The notes below the pieces were generated by a model. The model saw only the letters and a list, made by a program, of their open reading frames with translations, made no database searches and had not been told where the DNA came from. 64,000 bases of DNA from an uncultured Flavobacteriaceae bacterium (GTDB lineage: Bacteria > Bacteroidota > Bacteroidia > Flavobacteriales > Flavobacteriaceae), in the NCBI GenBank assembly GCA_947500585.1, contig CANMSN010000006.1, positions 1 to 64,000 on the forward strand, read 5' to 3'. How positions within the stretch are numbered: position 1 is the stretch's first letter; each line of letters starts with the position of its first letter. Below are positions 54,421 through 63,954 of the stretch, piece after piece. A program made the translations under genes and the position numbers.

Positions 54421-56012
54421 TGTCGTATCAAAAAAAATATTTGCCTTTAGTTTTAGGTGTTGCAATTGCAGCAGGTGTTTTTATTGGGGGCAAGTTAAAT
54501 TTTACTGATTCGTCAGATCGTTTGTTTTCTACAAATAGTAAAAAAGACAAACTCAACAGACTTATAGACTATATAGATTACGATTATGTTGATGAAATAA
54601 ATACAGACAGCATTGTAGATGTAACAGTTAACGGTATTCTAAACAATCTAGATCCACATTCGGTATATATTCCAAAAGAAGATATGGCTCGTGTAACCGA
54701 AGAGATGAAAGGCGATTTTGTAGGTATAGGGGTTAGTTTTTATACTTATAAAGATACCATTACAGTTATTAGGCCAATAGAAGGTGGTCCAAGTGCCAAA
54801 GCAGGTATTAAAGGCGGCGATAGAATTATTATGGCTGATGGCGATTCACTTTATGGAAAAAACTTAGAAGATGGTGAACTTGTAAAAAAACTAAAAGGAA
54901 CTTTTAATTCTAAAGTGAAGCTAAAAATTTACAGAAAAGGAGAGCCGGAACTTTTAGATATTACAGTAAAACGAGGAAAAATACCTATTAAAAGTGTAGA
55001 TGCAGCATATATGCTTACCAAAAAATTAGGGTATATAAAAGTAAACCGTTTCGCAGAATCTACTTATAAAGAATTTAAAAAAGGCTTAAATGACCTACAA
55101 AATCTAGGCGCAACCGAAATTGCTTTAGATTTACGAGATAACCCTGGAGGATTTTTAGGTATTGCAGAGCAAATAGTTGATGAGTTTTTAGAGGATGATA
55201 AACTCATTTTATTTACTAAAAACAAACGCGGAAACATTGAAAAGAGTTTTGCTACAAGTAAAGGTGATTTTGAAGACGGAAAAATTTATGTGCTTATAGA
55301 TGAAAACTCAGCATCTGCTAGTGAAATTGTTGCAGGAGCCTTACAAGATAATGATAAAGGTATTATTGTAGGACGCCGCTCTTACGGAAAAGGACTTGTG
55401 CAACGCGAAATGGATTTAGGCGATGGTAGTGCTGTTCGTTTAACAGTATCACGTTATTATACGCCAACAGGTCGCTCAATACAACGACCATACAAGAATG
55501 GGAATAAGGATTATTACGATGAATATTTTGAGCGTTTAGACAGCGGTGAGTTGCTAGATCCAGAGAAAATACAAGTCGCAGATTCTTTAAAGTTTACTAC
55601 GCCTGCGGGTAAAGTGGTTTATGGCGGTGGTGGTATTATTCCAGATGTTTTTGTGCCCATAGATAATAGTATGCACAACGAAACGCTTAACTTTTTACAA
55701 CGCCGAGGTTTTATAAGTTATTTTGTTTTTGAAGAATTAGAAAAAGATAGACACCTCTACGATGGCATTTATAAACGTGATTTTATAGATTCGTTTGAAG
55801 TAAGTGACGATTTAGTATTTGCATTTCAAGATTATTTAAATGTACGAACCGATTCTAAAATAACCTTCGTGGCTTATCATGAAGAAGTAAAGCAATATAT
55901 TAAAGCAACCTTAGCGGATCAACTTTATGGCGATGGTGCTTTTGAAGAAATTTTCAATCAGCGCGATATCATGATTGATGAGGTTATTAAGTTGAGTGAT
56001 GAAACGAACTAA
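54420..56012 (+). CDS. S41-family C-terminal processing protease (CtpA-like)
   Basis: A 530-residue serine protease with an N-terminal membrane anchor (about residues 7-24) and a periplasmic body. A PDZ domain lies at about 90-175 (GDFVGIGVSFYTYKDTITVI, then GIKGGDRIIMADGDSL). The catalytic Ser is in ENSASASEIVAGALQD (about residues 296-311) and the catalytic Lys in SYGKGLVQREM. YTPTGRSIQRPY is a further family mark. It trims or degrades periplasmic proteins by their C-termini. Coupled to the deaminase gene by a one-base overlap. Confidence 0.93.
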   Translation: MSYQKKYLPLVLGVAIAAGVFIGGKLNFTDSSDRLFSTNSKKDKLNRLIDYIDYDYVDEINTDSIVDVTVNGILNNLDPHSVYIPKEDMARVTEEMKGDFVGIGVSFYTYKDTITVIRPIEGGPSAKAGIKGGDRIIMADGDSLYGKNLEDGELVKKLKGTFNSKVKLKIYRKGEPELLDITVKRGKIPIKSVDAAYMLTKKLGYIKVNRFAESTYKEFKKGLNDLQNLGATEIALDLRDNPGGFLGIAEQIVDEFLEDDKLILFTKNKRGNIEKSFATSKGDFEDGKIYVLIDENSASASEIVAGALQDNDKGIIVGRRSYGKGLVQREMDLGDGSAVRLTVSRYYTPTGRSIQRPYKNGNKDYYDEYFERLDSGELLDPEKIQVADSLKFTTPAGKVVYGGGGIIPDVFVPIDNSMHNETLNFLQRRGFISYFVFEELEKDRHLYDGIYKRDFIDSFEVSDDLVFAFQDYLNVRTDSKITFVAYHEEVKQYIKATLADQLYGDGAFEEIFNQRDIMIDEVIKLSDETN

Positions 56013-56155
56013 GAAGTTGGTTAATTTTCAAAAACCATCTTTCATCAGGTTTTAATCTGCTTTTTTCCTTAAAATAGGCTATGGCTTCCCATATTTAATT
56101 TATTTAATACTAATTAATTTCGTTATTACCTATTAACTAAAATTAAAGCCAACCT

Positions 56156-56608
56156 ATGGAAGCAAAAACTATTGAACTTGTACAGGGAACATTTAAAGAA
56201 GTTGTTCCAATTGCAGATACAGCTGCAGAAATTTTTTACAATAAATTATTTGATTTAGACCCTGCATTAAAGCCATTATTTAAAGGTGATATGAAAGAAC
56301 AAGGCGCTAAATTAATGAGTATGATAGGAACAGCTGTAAACGGGTTAAATAATTTAGAAGCTATTGTACCTGCTGTACAAAATCTTGGAAAAAGCCACGT
56401 AGGCTATGGAGTAAAAGATAGCCATTACGACACTGTAGGTAATGCATTACTATATACTTTAGATAAAGGTTTAGGTGAAGCGTTTACACCAGAGGTTAAA
56501 GATGCTTGGGTCGAAGTGTATACTGTTTTAGCTACAACAATGAAAGATGCTGCGAGTACAGTTGCTGATCCAGTGACAGAAACTAAGCCTTGGTGGAAAT
56601 TTTGGTAA
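56156..56608 (+). CDS. Globin-family protein
   Basis: A 150-residue haem protein of the flavohaemoglobin/Vitreoscilla-type globin fold, without a reductase domain. GKSHVGYGVKDSHYDTVGNA has the proximal His81 in the KHxxxGV-like position and a conserved Tyr/Val pattern, and FYNKLFDLDPALKPLFKGD forms the B-C helix region. The tail TKPWWKFW is aromatic and unusual. Oxygen or NO binding is expected. Convergent with a short FAD oxidoreductase gene across a strong hairpin; a functional link as globin and reductase is possible but not shown. Confidence 0.85.
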   Translation: MEAKTIELVQGTFKEVVPIADTAAEIFYNKLFDLDPALKPLFKGDMKEQGAKLMSMIGTAVNGLNNLEAIVPAVQNLGKSHVGYGVKDSHYDTVGNALLYTLDKGLGEAFTPEVKDAWVEVYTVLATTMKDAASTVADPVTETKPWWKFW

Positions 56609-56622
56609 CACGAAAACACTAT

Positions 56623-56667
56623 TATATACTAAAAAGCAGGTTAATTTAACCTGCTTTTTAGTATATA
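56623..56667. terminator. Bidirectional terminator with 21-bp perfect stem
   Basis: TATATACTAAAAAGCAGGTTA (split at its middle, 56623-56643) pairs perfectly with 56647-56667 around a 3-base loop. It lies between the globin and the converging oxidoreductase gene. The A and T tracts inside the stem act for both strands. Confidence 0.88.
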
Positions 56668-56689
56668 ATACCTTTAAAATTACAGATCC

Positions 56690-57295
56690 TTATTTAATCT
56701 TATCATGAACCTTAGTATGCTTTCCAACATTCCAAAGTGTTAAAATATCAGTAGCTACATGTGCACCACTACCTGAAGCTATGGCAAACTGACTTCGCCA
56801 ACCAGCAAGTGTGCCAGCAACGTATAAGTTTTTTTCAATTAAATGATCATTATTTTTTAGCCAGATACGGTCTTTTTCAATGGCTGCTCTTGGGTGTGGT
56901 TCAATGTATTCATTTAAGCCTTTTATAGTTAACAGATTAGTATAGCCAACAGCAATTACAACTATTTTGGCGGTGTAATTTTCTTTATTCGTTTTAACAA
57001 AAAAACCGTTTTCATTTTTAGAAATTTCTAATACTTTTTGGTTTTCTATTTGTTCAATATGAGGATATAAGCTGGCAAGTTGTTTTTTGCCGCTTTCTAA
57101 AATTGATGCACCTGTTGTTCCTGGAGTTAACCCTAAAACATTATTAAAAAGAGCTGTTTGTAAATGCGATGTTTTTTGGTGTGTAATGATACCAATATGC
57201 TTGTCTTTAGCAAAAGCTTTGTTTTTAGCCGAACCTAATACCAAAGCACAAGATAGTCCTGCGGCACCGCCACCAATTATCAAAACATCATGCAT
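56690..57295 (-). CDS. Short FAD-dependent oxidoreductase (thioredoxin-reductase-like)
   Basis: The FAD Rossmann motif DVLIIGGGAAGLSCALVLG (about residues 3-21) opens the chain. A VVIAVGYTN block (about 131-139) and the C-terminal LYVAGTLAGWRSQFAIASGS follow, all found in thioredoxin reductases. At 201 residues it is about 110 shorter than those enzymes; the NADPH domain with its CxxC is missing, with no sign of a frameshift. It may be a natural FAD-only form in this family. The electron donor is unknown. Confidence 0.8.
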   Translation of the reverse strand: MHDVLIIGGGAAGLSCALVLGSAKNKAFAKDKHIGIITHQKTSHLQTALFNNVLGLTPGTTGASILESGKKQLASLYPHIEQIENQKVLEISKNENGFFVKTNKENYTAKIVVIAVGYTNLLTIKGLNEYIEPHPRAAIEKDRIWLKNNDHLIEKNLYVAGTLAGWRSQFAIASGSGAHVATDILTLWNVGKHTKVHDKIK

Positions 57296-57345
57296 ATATT
57301 TAAAAAATATTCTTCGAGGCTATGCCTCGGGGTTTCCGTTGAAAT

Positions 57346-57373
57346 TGTCATTCCCGCAGAAGCGAGAATCTAA
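57346..57373. repeat. TGTCATTCCCGC...GCGAGAATCT repeat
   Basis: A short imperfect inverted repeat (ATTCCCGC at 57350-57357, GCGAGAAT at 57362-57369), preceded at 57315-57329 by the hairpin CGAGGC-TAT-GCCTCG. Matches the copies at 27600 and 58282. Confidence 0.6.
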
Positions 57374-57416
57374 AGTAAAGAATTTTGGTTTTACTTTTTA
57401 AGTATAACCAAATTCT

Positions 57417-57620
57417 TTACTTACTTTCTTTTACTTTTTGTTCAATACGTTTGGATATTCTTAAAATAGACATCATCAGTATCACGCAAAGTGAAGCCAC
57501 AATAGTAATAATGGCAACTGTACTTTGTCCTTCAAAAGGATTGTTATAATCTACCTGAGTTAAGTTAAAACCAATTAACCCTAAAGCGATTATGATTATT
57601 ATAATAGTTAATATTTTCAT
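57417..57620 (-). CDS. Small two-helix membrane protein
   Basis: A 67-residue protein: MKILTIIIIIIALGLIGFN is helix one, then a short polar loop VDYNNPFEGQS, then a second helix (about residues 33-54) and a basic end RISKRIEQKVKESK. I start at ATG 57620; a longer frame begins at 57653 but would run into the MarC stop. It follows the MarC gene by 19 bases and is probably on the same mRNA. Function unknown. Confidence 0.65.
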   Translation of the reverse strand: MKILTIIIIIIALGLIGFNLTQVDYNNPFEGQSTVAIITIVASLCVILMMSILRISKRIEQKVKESK

Positions 57621-57639
57621 TGTGGTAATATTTAAGTTT

Positions 57640-58227
57640 TTACGCCATATCAAAAAGCGCTTTTATATTATGTGCAAATAGTTTAACAGCAATGGCTAAT
57701 AAAACCACACCAAAAACTTTACGTACAATATTAATACCGTTTGCTCCTAAAAAACGTTCTATTTTACCAGAAGTTTTCAGAACTATAAAAATAATAATAA
57801 CATTCATAATAACAGCAACAATAATGTTTTCTGTTCTAAATTCTGCTCTTAAGGATAATAGTGTAGTTAAACTACCAGGGCCAGCAATAAGTGGAAACGC
57901 TAGCGGAAACACAGCAGTTGTCATAGCATCATGTTCTTCTTGTTTGTATAATGTAATGCCCAAGATCATTTCTAAAGCAATAAAAAATAAAATAAAAGCA
58001 CCAGCTACTGCAAACGAGTTCACATCTATACCAATAAGGTTTAGGATGCTTTTTCCTAAAAACAAAAAACAGATTAAAATTACTCCAGCGATTATAGAGG
58101 CTTTTTCACTTTGAATGTGGCCAACTTTTTTACGTAAATCTATTATTATAGGAATATTACCCACAATATCAATTACAGCAAATAATACCATAAATGCAGT
58201 AAATATTTCTTTAAAATTAAATTGCAT
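57640..58227 (-). CDS. MarC-family membrane protein
   Basis: A 195-residue protein with six hydrophobic helices in the MarC (NAAT) pattern. FMVLFAVIDIVGNIPIIIDL is the N-terminal family mark, and AVFPLAFPLIAGPGSLTTLL (about residues 102-121) the second. Despite the family name no drug-efflux role is proven. It is followed on the same strand by a small membrane protein. Confidence 0.88.
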   Translation of the reverse strand: MQFNFKEIFTAFMVLFAVIDIVGNIPIIIDLRKKVGHIQSEKASIIAGVILICFLFLGKSILNLIGIDVNSFAVAGAFILFFIALEMILGITLYKQEEHDAMTTAVFPLAFPLIAGPGSLTTLLSLRAEFRTENIIVAVIMNVIIIFIVLKTSGKIERFLGANGINIVRKVFGVVLLAIAVKLFAHNIKALFDMA

Positions 58228-58281
58228 TATTTTAAGTTTTAATTTAAAAAATTCTCGCGGCTAGCTGCGTTTCTATTAATT

Positions 58282-58336
58282 TGTCATTCTCGTCTTTCGT
58301 CTTCGCTCAAGATAAACTTAGGCGAGAATCTAAAAA
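58282..58336. repeat. TGTCATTCTCG...CGAGAATCTAAA repeat
   Basis: ATTCTCG (58286-58292) and CGAGAAT (58323-58329) are perfect arms around a 30-base spacer containing TCGTCTTCGCTCAAGATAAA. Same class as 57346 and 28180. Confidence 0.65.
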
Positions 58337-58418
58337 TATAGAATTGCCATTTTAGCATATTCTGTATTTTTCGGCAAAAGTAGATTATTCTTCTAATTAA
58401 AGTCACCAAAAGTTTAAC

Positions 58419-58426
58419 TATTTTTG
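58419..58426 (+). promoter_or_regulatory. -7 box before the DUF3109 gene
   Basis: TATTTTTG matches TAnnTTTG, 24 bases before the ATG. Confidence 0.45.
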
Positions 58427-58449
58427 CTGCCTACAAGATAATTATTTTT

Positions 58450-59019
58450 ATGTTCCAATTAGGAAAAACTATTGTGTCTGAGGATGTTATAGAAAAAGAC
58501 TTTTTATGTAATCTATCTGCTTGTAAAGGTGCCTGTTGTATTGATGGTGATGCTGGCGCACCACTTGAAAAAGATGAGGCTAAAATACTTGAAGAAATCT
58601 ATCCAAAAATAAAACCTTTTTTGCGACAAGAAGGTATTGATGTTATTGAAGAGCAAGGTGCGTTTATAACAACTGAAGAAGGCGAATTGGAAACGCCACT
58701 TATTAATGGAGCTGATTGTGCTTATGTTATTTTTGATGAAAAAAATGTAGCGCTTTGCGCTATTGAAGAAGCGTATAATCAAGGTGAAGTAACTTGGAAA
58801 AAACCAGTGTCTTGTCATTTATATCCAATTAGAGTTCAAGATTATTCTGAATTTTCAGCAGTTAATTATCATAAGTGGCAAATTTGTGATGATGCATGCA
58901 CACTTGGTGAAGAATTAGGTGTTCCAGTATACAAATTTGTAAAAGAAGCGTTGATTAGAAAATTTGGTGAAGACTGGTATATGGAATTAGAAAAAGTGGC
59001 TAATAATCTTCAAAAATAA
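58450..59019 (+). CDS. DUF3109 family Cys-rich protein
   Basis: A 189-residue soluble protein. The cysteines in FLCNLSACKGACCIDGDAGA (four within about 11 residues near residue 20), then CAYVIF, LCAIEE, SCHLYPIRV and WQICDDACTLG form a pattern like metal- or cluster-binding proteins of the YkgJ/DUF3109 type. No enzymatic role is known. It is transcribed alone; the -7 box lies just upstream. Whether the bound metal is Zn or Fe cannot be told. Confidence 0.85.
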   Translation: MFQLGKTIVSEDVIEKDFLCNLSACKGACCIDGDAGAPLEKDEAKILEEIYPKIKPFLRQEGIDVIEEQGAFITTEEGELETPLINGADCAYVIFDEKNVALCAIEEAYNQGEVTWKKPVSCHLYPIRVQDYSEFSAVNYHKWQICDDACTLGEELGVPVYKFVKEALIRKFGEDWYMELEKVANNLQK

Positions 59020-59296
59020 CTTCAAAAACACTATAAAATAGGTGCTTTTCTAAGTAAATGACTCTTATATATCGTTGCTCTGAAACTCTCAGTGTTTTAT
59101 TTTTAAAATATTGATAATCAATAACTTAAAATTATTTTACTTAAAATCATTTTTTTCATGTAGGATTTTTTCATTGTTAAAAACTTGTTGACAATGTTTA
59201 TAACTATGCCTTTCATTTATGGTTACATTTTTGAATCTTTGTTGTTCCCTAAATTGGGAAAATTTCGTTAAATTTTTATAAAAAAACACAAATACC

Positions 59297-60277
59297 ATGT
59301 CTCAGACCATCGAACCCATTTTACAAGAAAACAAAGATCGTTTTGTAATTTTTCCAATTCAACATCATGATATTTGGGAATGGTATAAGAAGTCTGAAGC
59401 AAGTTTTTGGACTGCAGAAGAAATTGATTTACATCAAGATCTTTCAGATTGGTCTACAAAGCTAAATGATGACGAGCGTTATTTTATAAAACATATTTTG
59501 GCATTTTTTGCTGCAAGTGATGGTATTGTAAATGAAAATTTGGCTGAAAATTTTGTAAACGAAGTGCAATACAGTGAGGCGAAATTCTTTTACGGATTTC
59601 AAATCATGATGGAGAACATCCACAGTGAAACGTACTCGCTTCTAATAGATACTTACGTAAAAGACGAAAAGGAAAAAGATTTATTATTTAATGCTTTAGA
59701 AAATTTTCCTGCTATTAAGAAAAAAGCAGATTGGGCACTTAAATGGATAGATTCTCCAAGTTTTGCAGAACGTTTAATTGCTTTTGCTGCAGTAGAAGGT
59801 ATTTTCTTTTCAGGCGCATTTTGTTCTATTTTCTGGTTAAAGAAAAGAGGCTTAATGCCAGGATTAACGTTTTCAAATGAATTAATCTCTCGTGATGAAG
59901 GTGTACACTGCGACTTTGCAGTACACTTACATAACAAACATTTAATAAATAAGGTTCCAAAAGAGCGAATCAGGGAGATTTTAGTAGATGCTTTAGATAT
60001 AGAACGTGAGTTTATAACAGAGTCGTTACCAGCGAGTTTAATTGGTATGAATGCTGTTTTAATGTCTCAATACTTAGAATTTGTAACCGACAGATTATTA
60101 TTTGAATTAGGTTGCGATAAAGAATATAATACCGCAAATCCATTTGATTTTATGGATATGATTTCGTTGCAAGGAAAAACAAATTTCTTTGAAAAACGTG
60201 TGTCAGAGTATCAAAAAGCAGGTGTTCTTAATAAAGAAGAAGAAAAAGATAAATTCAGTTTTGATGCTGATTTTTAA
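59297..60277 (+). CDS. nrdB: Ribonucleotide reductase class Ia beta subunit
   Basis: The R2 subunit holds the diiron-tyrosyl radical that starts reduction of ribonucleotides. In this 326-residue chain the metal and radical residues are in [11 protein letters not shown]: Glu106, His109 and Tyr113, the radical tyrosine, with the second helix pair in [15 protein letters not shown] and [17 protein letters not shown]. The match with ENIHSEMYSLL of eukaryotic R2 is close. The gene precedes nrdA by about 200 bases, opposite to the usual enterobacterial order. The 280-base leader holds no NrdR box that I can point to. Confidence 0.96.
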   Translation: MSQTIEPILQENKDRFVIFPIQHHDIWEWYKKSEASFWTAEEIDLHQDLSDWSTKLNDDERYFIKHILAFFAASDGIVNENLAENFVNEVQYSEAKFFYGFQIMMENIHSETYSLLIDTYVKDEKEKDLLFNALENFPAIKKKADWALKWIDSPSFAERLIAFAAVEGIFFSGAFCSIFWLKKRGLMPGLTFSNELISRDEGVHCDFAVHLHNKHLINKVPKERIREILVDALDIEREFITESLPASLIGMNAVLMSQYLEFVTDRLLFELGCDKEYNTANPFDFMDMISLQGKTNFFEKRVSEYQKAGVLNKEEEKDKFSFDADF

Positions 60278-60286
60278 TTGACCCTT

Positions 60287-60316
60287 AATTTTTAAAAAGT
60301 TACTTTTTTAAAAATT
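60287..60316 (+). other. AT-rich near-perfect hairpin between nrdB and nrdA
   Basis: AATTTTTAAAAAGT and ACTTTTTTAAAAATT are complements apart from one extra T, ten bases after the nrdB stop. It could be a weak terminator or simply AT-rich chance; nrdA may still be read from nrdB. Confidence 0.35.
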
Positions 60317-60479
60317 CAATTAATAGCTCCATTATATATGGAAAACTAAACTAAATAATTTTTATTTAATTAACCAAAGTGACTGAATTTTAGCTCATTA
60401 TAATTAGAGCAAGAATTTAGAATAATTAACTAACCATTTTTCTGAAGGTGTATCAGAAAACCTAAAAAAGTGTATTAAT

Positions 60480-62963
60480 ATGTATGTAGTAAAAAGAGAC
60501 GGCAGGAAAGAGCAAATTATGTTCGACAAAATCACTGCTAGAGTGCGTAAATTATGTTACGGATTAAACGAATTGGTAGATCCGTTAAAAGTAGCAATGC
60601 GTGTGATAGAAGGATTATATGATGGTGTAACAACCAGTGAACTAGATAACCTTGCTGCAGAAATTGCTGCAACCATGACAACCGCACATCCAGATTATGC
60701 ACGTTTGGCTGCACGTATTTCTGTTTCTAACTTACATAAAAATACCAAGAAAACGTTTAGCGATGTTATGGAAGATTTACACAAATACGTAAATCCAAGA
60801 ACAGGTAAAGATGCACCACTTTTAGCAGACGATGTTTATGAGGTAATCATGGCGAATAAAGAGCGTTTAGATTCTACTATCATATACAACCGCGATTTTG
60901 GTTACGATTATTTTGGGTTTAAAACTCTAGAACGCTCGTATCTTTTAAAATTAAACGGACAAATTGCCGAACGTCCGCAACACATGCTTATGCGTGTTTC
61001 AATTGGTATTCATTTAAACGATTTAGATGCTGCTATTGAGACTTATGAGCTTATGTCTAAAAAATATTTTACACACGCTACACCAACATTATTCAATTCT
61101 GGTACACCAAAACCTCAAATGTCTTCATGTTTTTTATTAACTATGAAAGATGATAGTATTGAAGGGATTTATGATACACTAAAACAAACAGCAAAAATTT
61201 CTCAATCTGCAGGAGGAATAGGTTTAGCTATACACAACGTTCGTGCTACAGGAAGTTATATTGCAGGAACTAACGGTACAAGTAATGGTATTGTGCCAAT
61301 GCTTCAAGTATTTAATGATACTGCGCGTTACGTAGATCAAGGTGGCGGAAAACGTAAAGGTAGTTTTGCCATTTATATTGAAACTTGGCATGCCGATATT
61401 TTTGATTTCTTAGATTTAAAAAAGAATCATGGAAAAGAAGAAATGCGTGCGCGTGATTTATTTTATGCCATGTGGATTTCAGATTTATTCATGAGACGTG
61501 TTCAAGAAAATGGAGATTGGACATTAATGTGTCCTAATGAATGCCCTGGCTTACCAGAAACACATAGTGATGAGTTTGAAGCACTTTACTTAAAATATGA
61601 ATCTGAAGGAAAAGGACGTAAAACAATTAAAGCTCGCGAGCTTTGGGAGAAAATATTAGAATCTCAAATTGAAACAGGTACGCCTTACATGTTGTACAAA
61701 GATGCAGCAAATCGTAAATCTAATCAGCAAAATTTAGGAACTATTCGTTCTTCAAACTTATGTACTGAAATTTTAGAGTACACATCTCCAGATGAGGTGG
61801 CTGTTTGTAATTTAGCATCTATAGCATTGCCAATGTTTATTAAAAACGGTGAGTTTGATCATAAAGAATTGTTCCGTATTACTAAACGTGTAACGAAAAA
61901 CTTAAATAGGGTTATCGATAGAAATTACTATCCTGTAATAGAAGCTGAAAACTCTAATATGCGTCACAGACCAATTGGTTTAGGTGTACAAGGATTAGCA
62001 GATACGTTTATAAAATTACGTTTACCATTTACAAGCGATGAAGCTAAAAAATTAAATCAAGATATTTTTGAAACGCTTTACTATGCCGCTGTTACAGCAA
62101 GTATGGAAGAAGCAAAAGCTGATGGGCCTTACCAAAGTTATGAAGGTTCTCCAATTAGTAAAGGTGATTTTCAGCACAACCTTTGGAATATTAAGGATGA
62201 TGAATTAAGTGGTAATTGGGATTGGGATAAATTACGTAAGCAAGTGCTTAAAAACGGTGTTCGTAACTCATTATTAGTAGCACCAATGCCAACGGCTTCT
62301 ACATCTCAAATTTTAGGAAATAATGAATGTTTCGAACCATATACATCTAATATTTATACACGTCGTGTATTATCTGGTGAGTTTATTGTAGTAAACAAGC
62401 ACCTATTAGAAGACTTAGTTGAATTAGGATTATGGAACGAGAATTTAAAACAAGATATTATGAGAGCCAATGGTTCTGTTCAAGGTATCGAAAATATTCC
62501 GCAAGATATTAAAGACCTTTATAAGACGGTTTGGGAGTTAAGTATGAAAGATATTATAGATATGTCTCGCCAACGCGGATACTTTATAGATCAATCACAA
62601 TCGCTTAACTTATTCTTGGAAGGCGCAACAATGGCTAAATTAACATCAATGCATTTTTATGCTTGGAAAAGTGGCTTAAAAACAGGCATGTATTATTTAC
62701 GTACTAAGAGTGCAGTTGATGCTATTAAATTCACATTAAAAACCACTAAAAAAGAAGAGCCTACGGCTGAGGTTGTTGAGGTTAATCAAGCAGCGGTGGA
62801 AAAAGACGATGCTAAGAAAATGAAAGTAGCTGCACAAAACGCTGCAAAATTTGCACAGAAAACCACGCCAGAAGTTGAGCCTATGTCGGCAGAAGAAATG
62901 AAAGCACTTATAGCACAAGCTAAAGCAGCCGAAGGTGATGATTGTTTAATGTGTGGCTCTTAA
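60480..62963 (+). CDS. nrdA: Ribonucleotide reductase class I alpha subunit
   Basis: R1 reduces ribonucleoside diphosphates. The 827-residue product has an ATP-cone (about residues 1-95, [20 protein letters not shown]), the catalytic cysteines in [22 protein letters not shown] and [13 protein letters not shown], the dCTP/substrate loop region [14 protein letters not shown], and the C-terminal pair CLMCGS that is re-reduced by thioredoxin. Tyr residues that relay the radical lie in the later part. Residues about 755-800 form a charged, alanine-rich linker. Partner of nrdB upstream. Firm identification. Confidence 0.97.
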   Translation: MYVVKRDGRKEQIMFDKITARVRKLCYGLNELVDPLKVAMRVIEGLYDGVTTSELDNLAAEIAATMTTAHPDYARLAARISVSNLHKNTKKTFSDVMEDLHKYVNPRTGKDAPLLADDVYEVIMANKERLDSTIIYNRDFGYDYFGFKTLERSYLLKLNGQIAERPQHMLMRVSIGIHLNDLDAAIETYELMSKKYFTHATPTLFNSGTPKPQMSSCFLLTMKDDSIEGIYDTLKQTAKISQSAGGIGLAIHNVRATGSYIAGTNGTSNGIVPMLQVFNDTARYVDQGGGKRKGSFAIYIETWHADIFDFLDLKKNHGKEEMRARDLFYAMWISDLFMRRVQENGDWTLMCPNECPGLPETHSDEFEALYLKYESEGKGRKTIKARELWEKILESQIETGTPYMLYKDAANRKSNQQNLGTIRSSNLCTEILEYTSPDEVAVCNLASIALPMFIKNGEFDHKELFRITKRVTKNLNRVIDRNYYPVIEAENSNMRHRPIGLGVQGLADTFIKLRLPFTSDEAKKLNQDIFETLYYAAVTASMEEAKADGPYQSYEGSPISKGDFQHNLWNIKDDELSGNWDWDKLRKQVLKNGVRNSLLVAPMPTASTSQILGNNECFEPYTSNIYTRRVLSGEFIVVNKHLLEDLVELGLWNENLKQDIMRANGSVQGIENIPQDIKDLYKTVWELSMKDIIDMSRQRGYFIDQSQSLNLFLEGATMAKLTSMHFYAWKSGLKTGMYYLRTKSAVDAIKFTLKTTKKEEPTAEVVEVNQAAVEKDDAKKMKVAAQNAAKFAQKTTPEVEPMSAEEMKALIAQAKAAEGDDCLMCGS

Positions 62964-63039
62964 AAGATAATGCACTTAGAATAGGTTTCTCCCAATTTTG
63001 TCTCAAGGAATTTGAGAGGGGTTTAAAATTAAGTGTTGA

Positions 63040-63069
63040 AAAAAAGCACCTCTTTCGAGGTGCTTTTTT
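63040..63069 (+). terminator. Terminator after nrdA
   Basis: A 13-bp stem AAAAAAGCACCTC with its complement, a TTTC loop and a T-run, between nrdA and the converging OmpA gene; usable from both strands. Confidence 0.9.
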
Positions 63070-63093
63070 GTAAATAAAATATATGGTTTTAGA

Positions 63094-63954
63094 CTAGTCT
63101 AAAATTGTTTCCGCTAAAGAATCATTATTTTCACCCATTAAAGCAAAAAACTTATCAATGTTTGGAAGAATTATAATTCTGGTTCTTCTGTTTTTAGCTC
63201 TGTTTTCTTTCGTATCATTATCTGCAAGAGGTTGGTAACTACTTCTACCAGATGCAATAAGTTTTTCTGGAGCTACATTATATTTATTTTGTAGTTTACG
63301 CACCACAGAAGTTGATCTTAAAACGCTTAAATCCCAGTTATCAGCAATATTTGAAGTGCTTATTGTTCTAGAATCGGTATGACCTTCAACCATAACATCT
63401 AAACTTGGCTCGGAATTAATAACGTCTGCTAATTTTTGTAAAATAGTATCAGCTTTAGAGCTTAATTTGTAGCTTCCACTGTTAAATAGCATGTTATCTG
63501 CAATAGAAATCATAACAACAGTTTCATTAATATTTACTGCAAAGTCTTCATCTTCATTTATATTGCTTTCATTGATTGTTTTTTCAAGGTTATAAGCAAT
63601 AGCCAAGTTCATAGAATCTTTAAGGGTTTTAGCTTGACTTAATTTTTCAGTATCTACATTCTCTAATGTAGCTCTCATTTTTACTTTAGTGTCTTTAGAT
63701 ATAACACCAACATTGTCAACAACCTCTAATTTAGAATCGTTTTCTTCTTTAAGAGACATTATTTTAGAGTTATATGCCTCAACTCGAGCCTCAATTTTTT
63801 CAAACTTAGCTTCTAAATCTTCTTTAGCAACTTTAGTTTTTTGTAATTCACTTTTAATTTCACCATTTTCTTGTTCTAGTGCAATGTATTTTTTCTTTGA
63901 AACACATGAAATAGTAAAGATGGCTAATAGTAATAAAACAGAAATTTTTTTCAT
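63094..63954 (-). CDS. OmpA-family lipoprotein with coiled coil
   Basis: A 286-residue envelope protein: signal peptide with lipobox TISC (Cys17), a coiled coil from about residue 24 to 75 (KKYIALEQENGEIKSELQKT and onward), and a C-terminal OmpA domain (about 140-275). The peptidoglycan-binding residues sit in VEGHTDSRTI (Asp) and NRRTRIIILP (Arg). It should tether the outer membrane to the cell wall. It is transcribed alone, leftward, close to the window end. Confidence 0.92.
   Translation of the reverse strand: MKKISVLLLLAIFTISCVSKKKYIALEQENGEIKSELQKTKVAKEDLEAKFEKIEARVEAYNSKIMSLKEENDSKLEVVDNVGVISKDTKVKMRATLENVDTEKLSQAKTLKDSMNLAIAYNLEKTINESNINEDEDFAVNINETVVMISIADNMLFNSGSYKLSSKADTILQKLADVINSEPSLDVMVEGHTDSRTISTSNIADNWDLSVLRSTSVVRKLQNKYNVAPEKLIASGRSSYQPLADNDTKENRAKNRRTRIIILPNIDKFFALMGENNDSLAETILD

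Noticed and set aside
54420-56012. Possible fusion of deaminase and protease
   Set aside because: TAATG gives a one-base overlap with separate stop and start; the proteins are distinct.
57692-58114. 140-residue plus-strand frame inside marC
   Set aside because: Mirror of the MarC membrane helices; no start context or motif.
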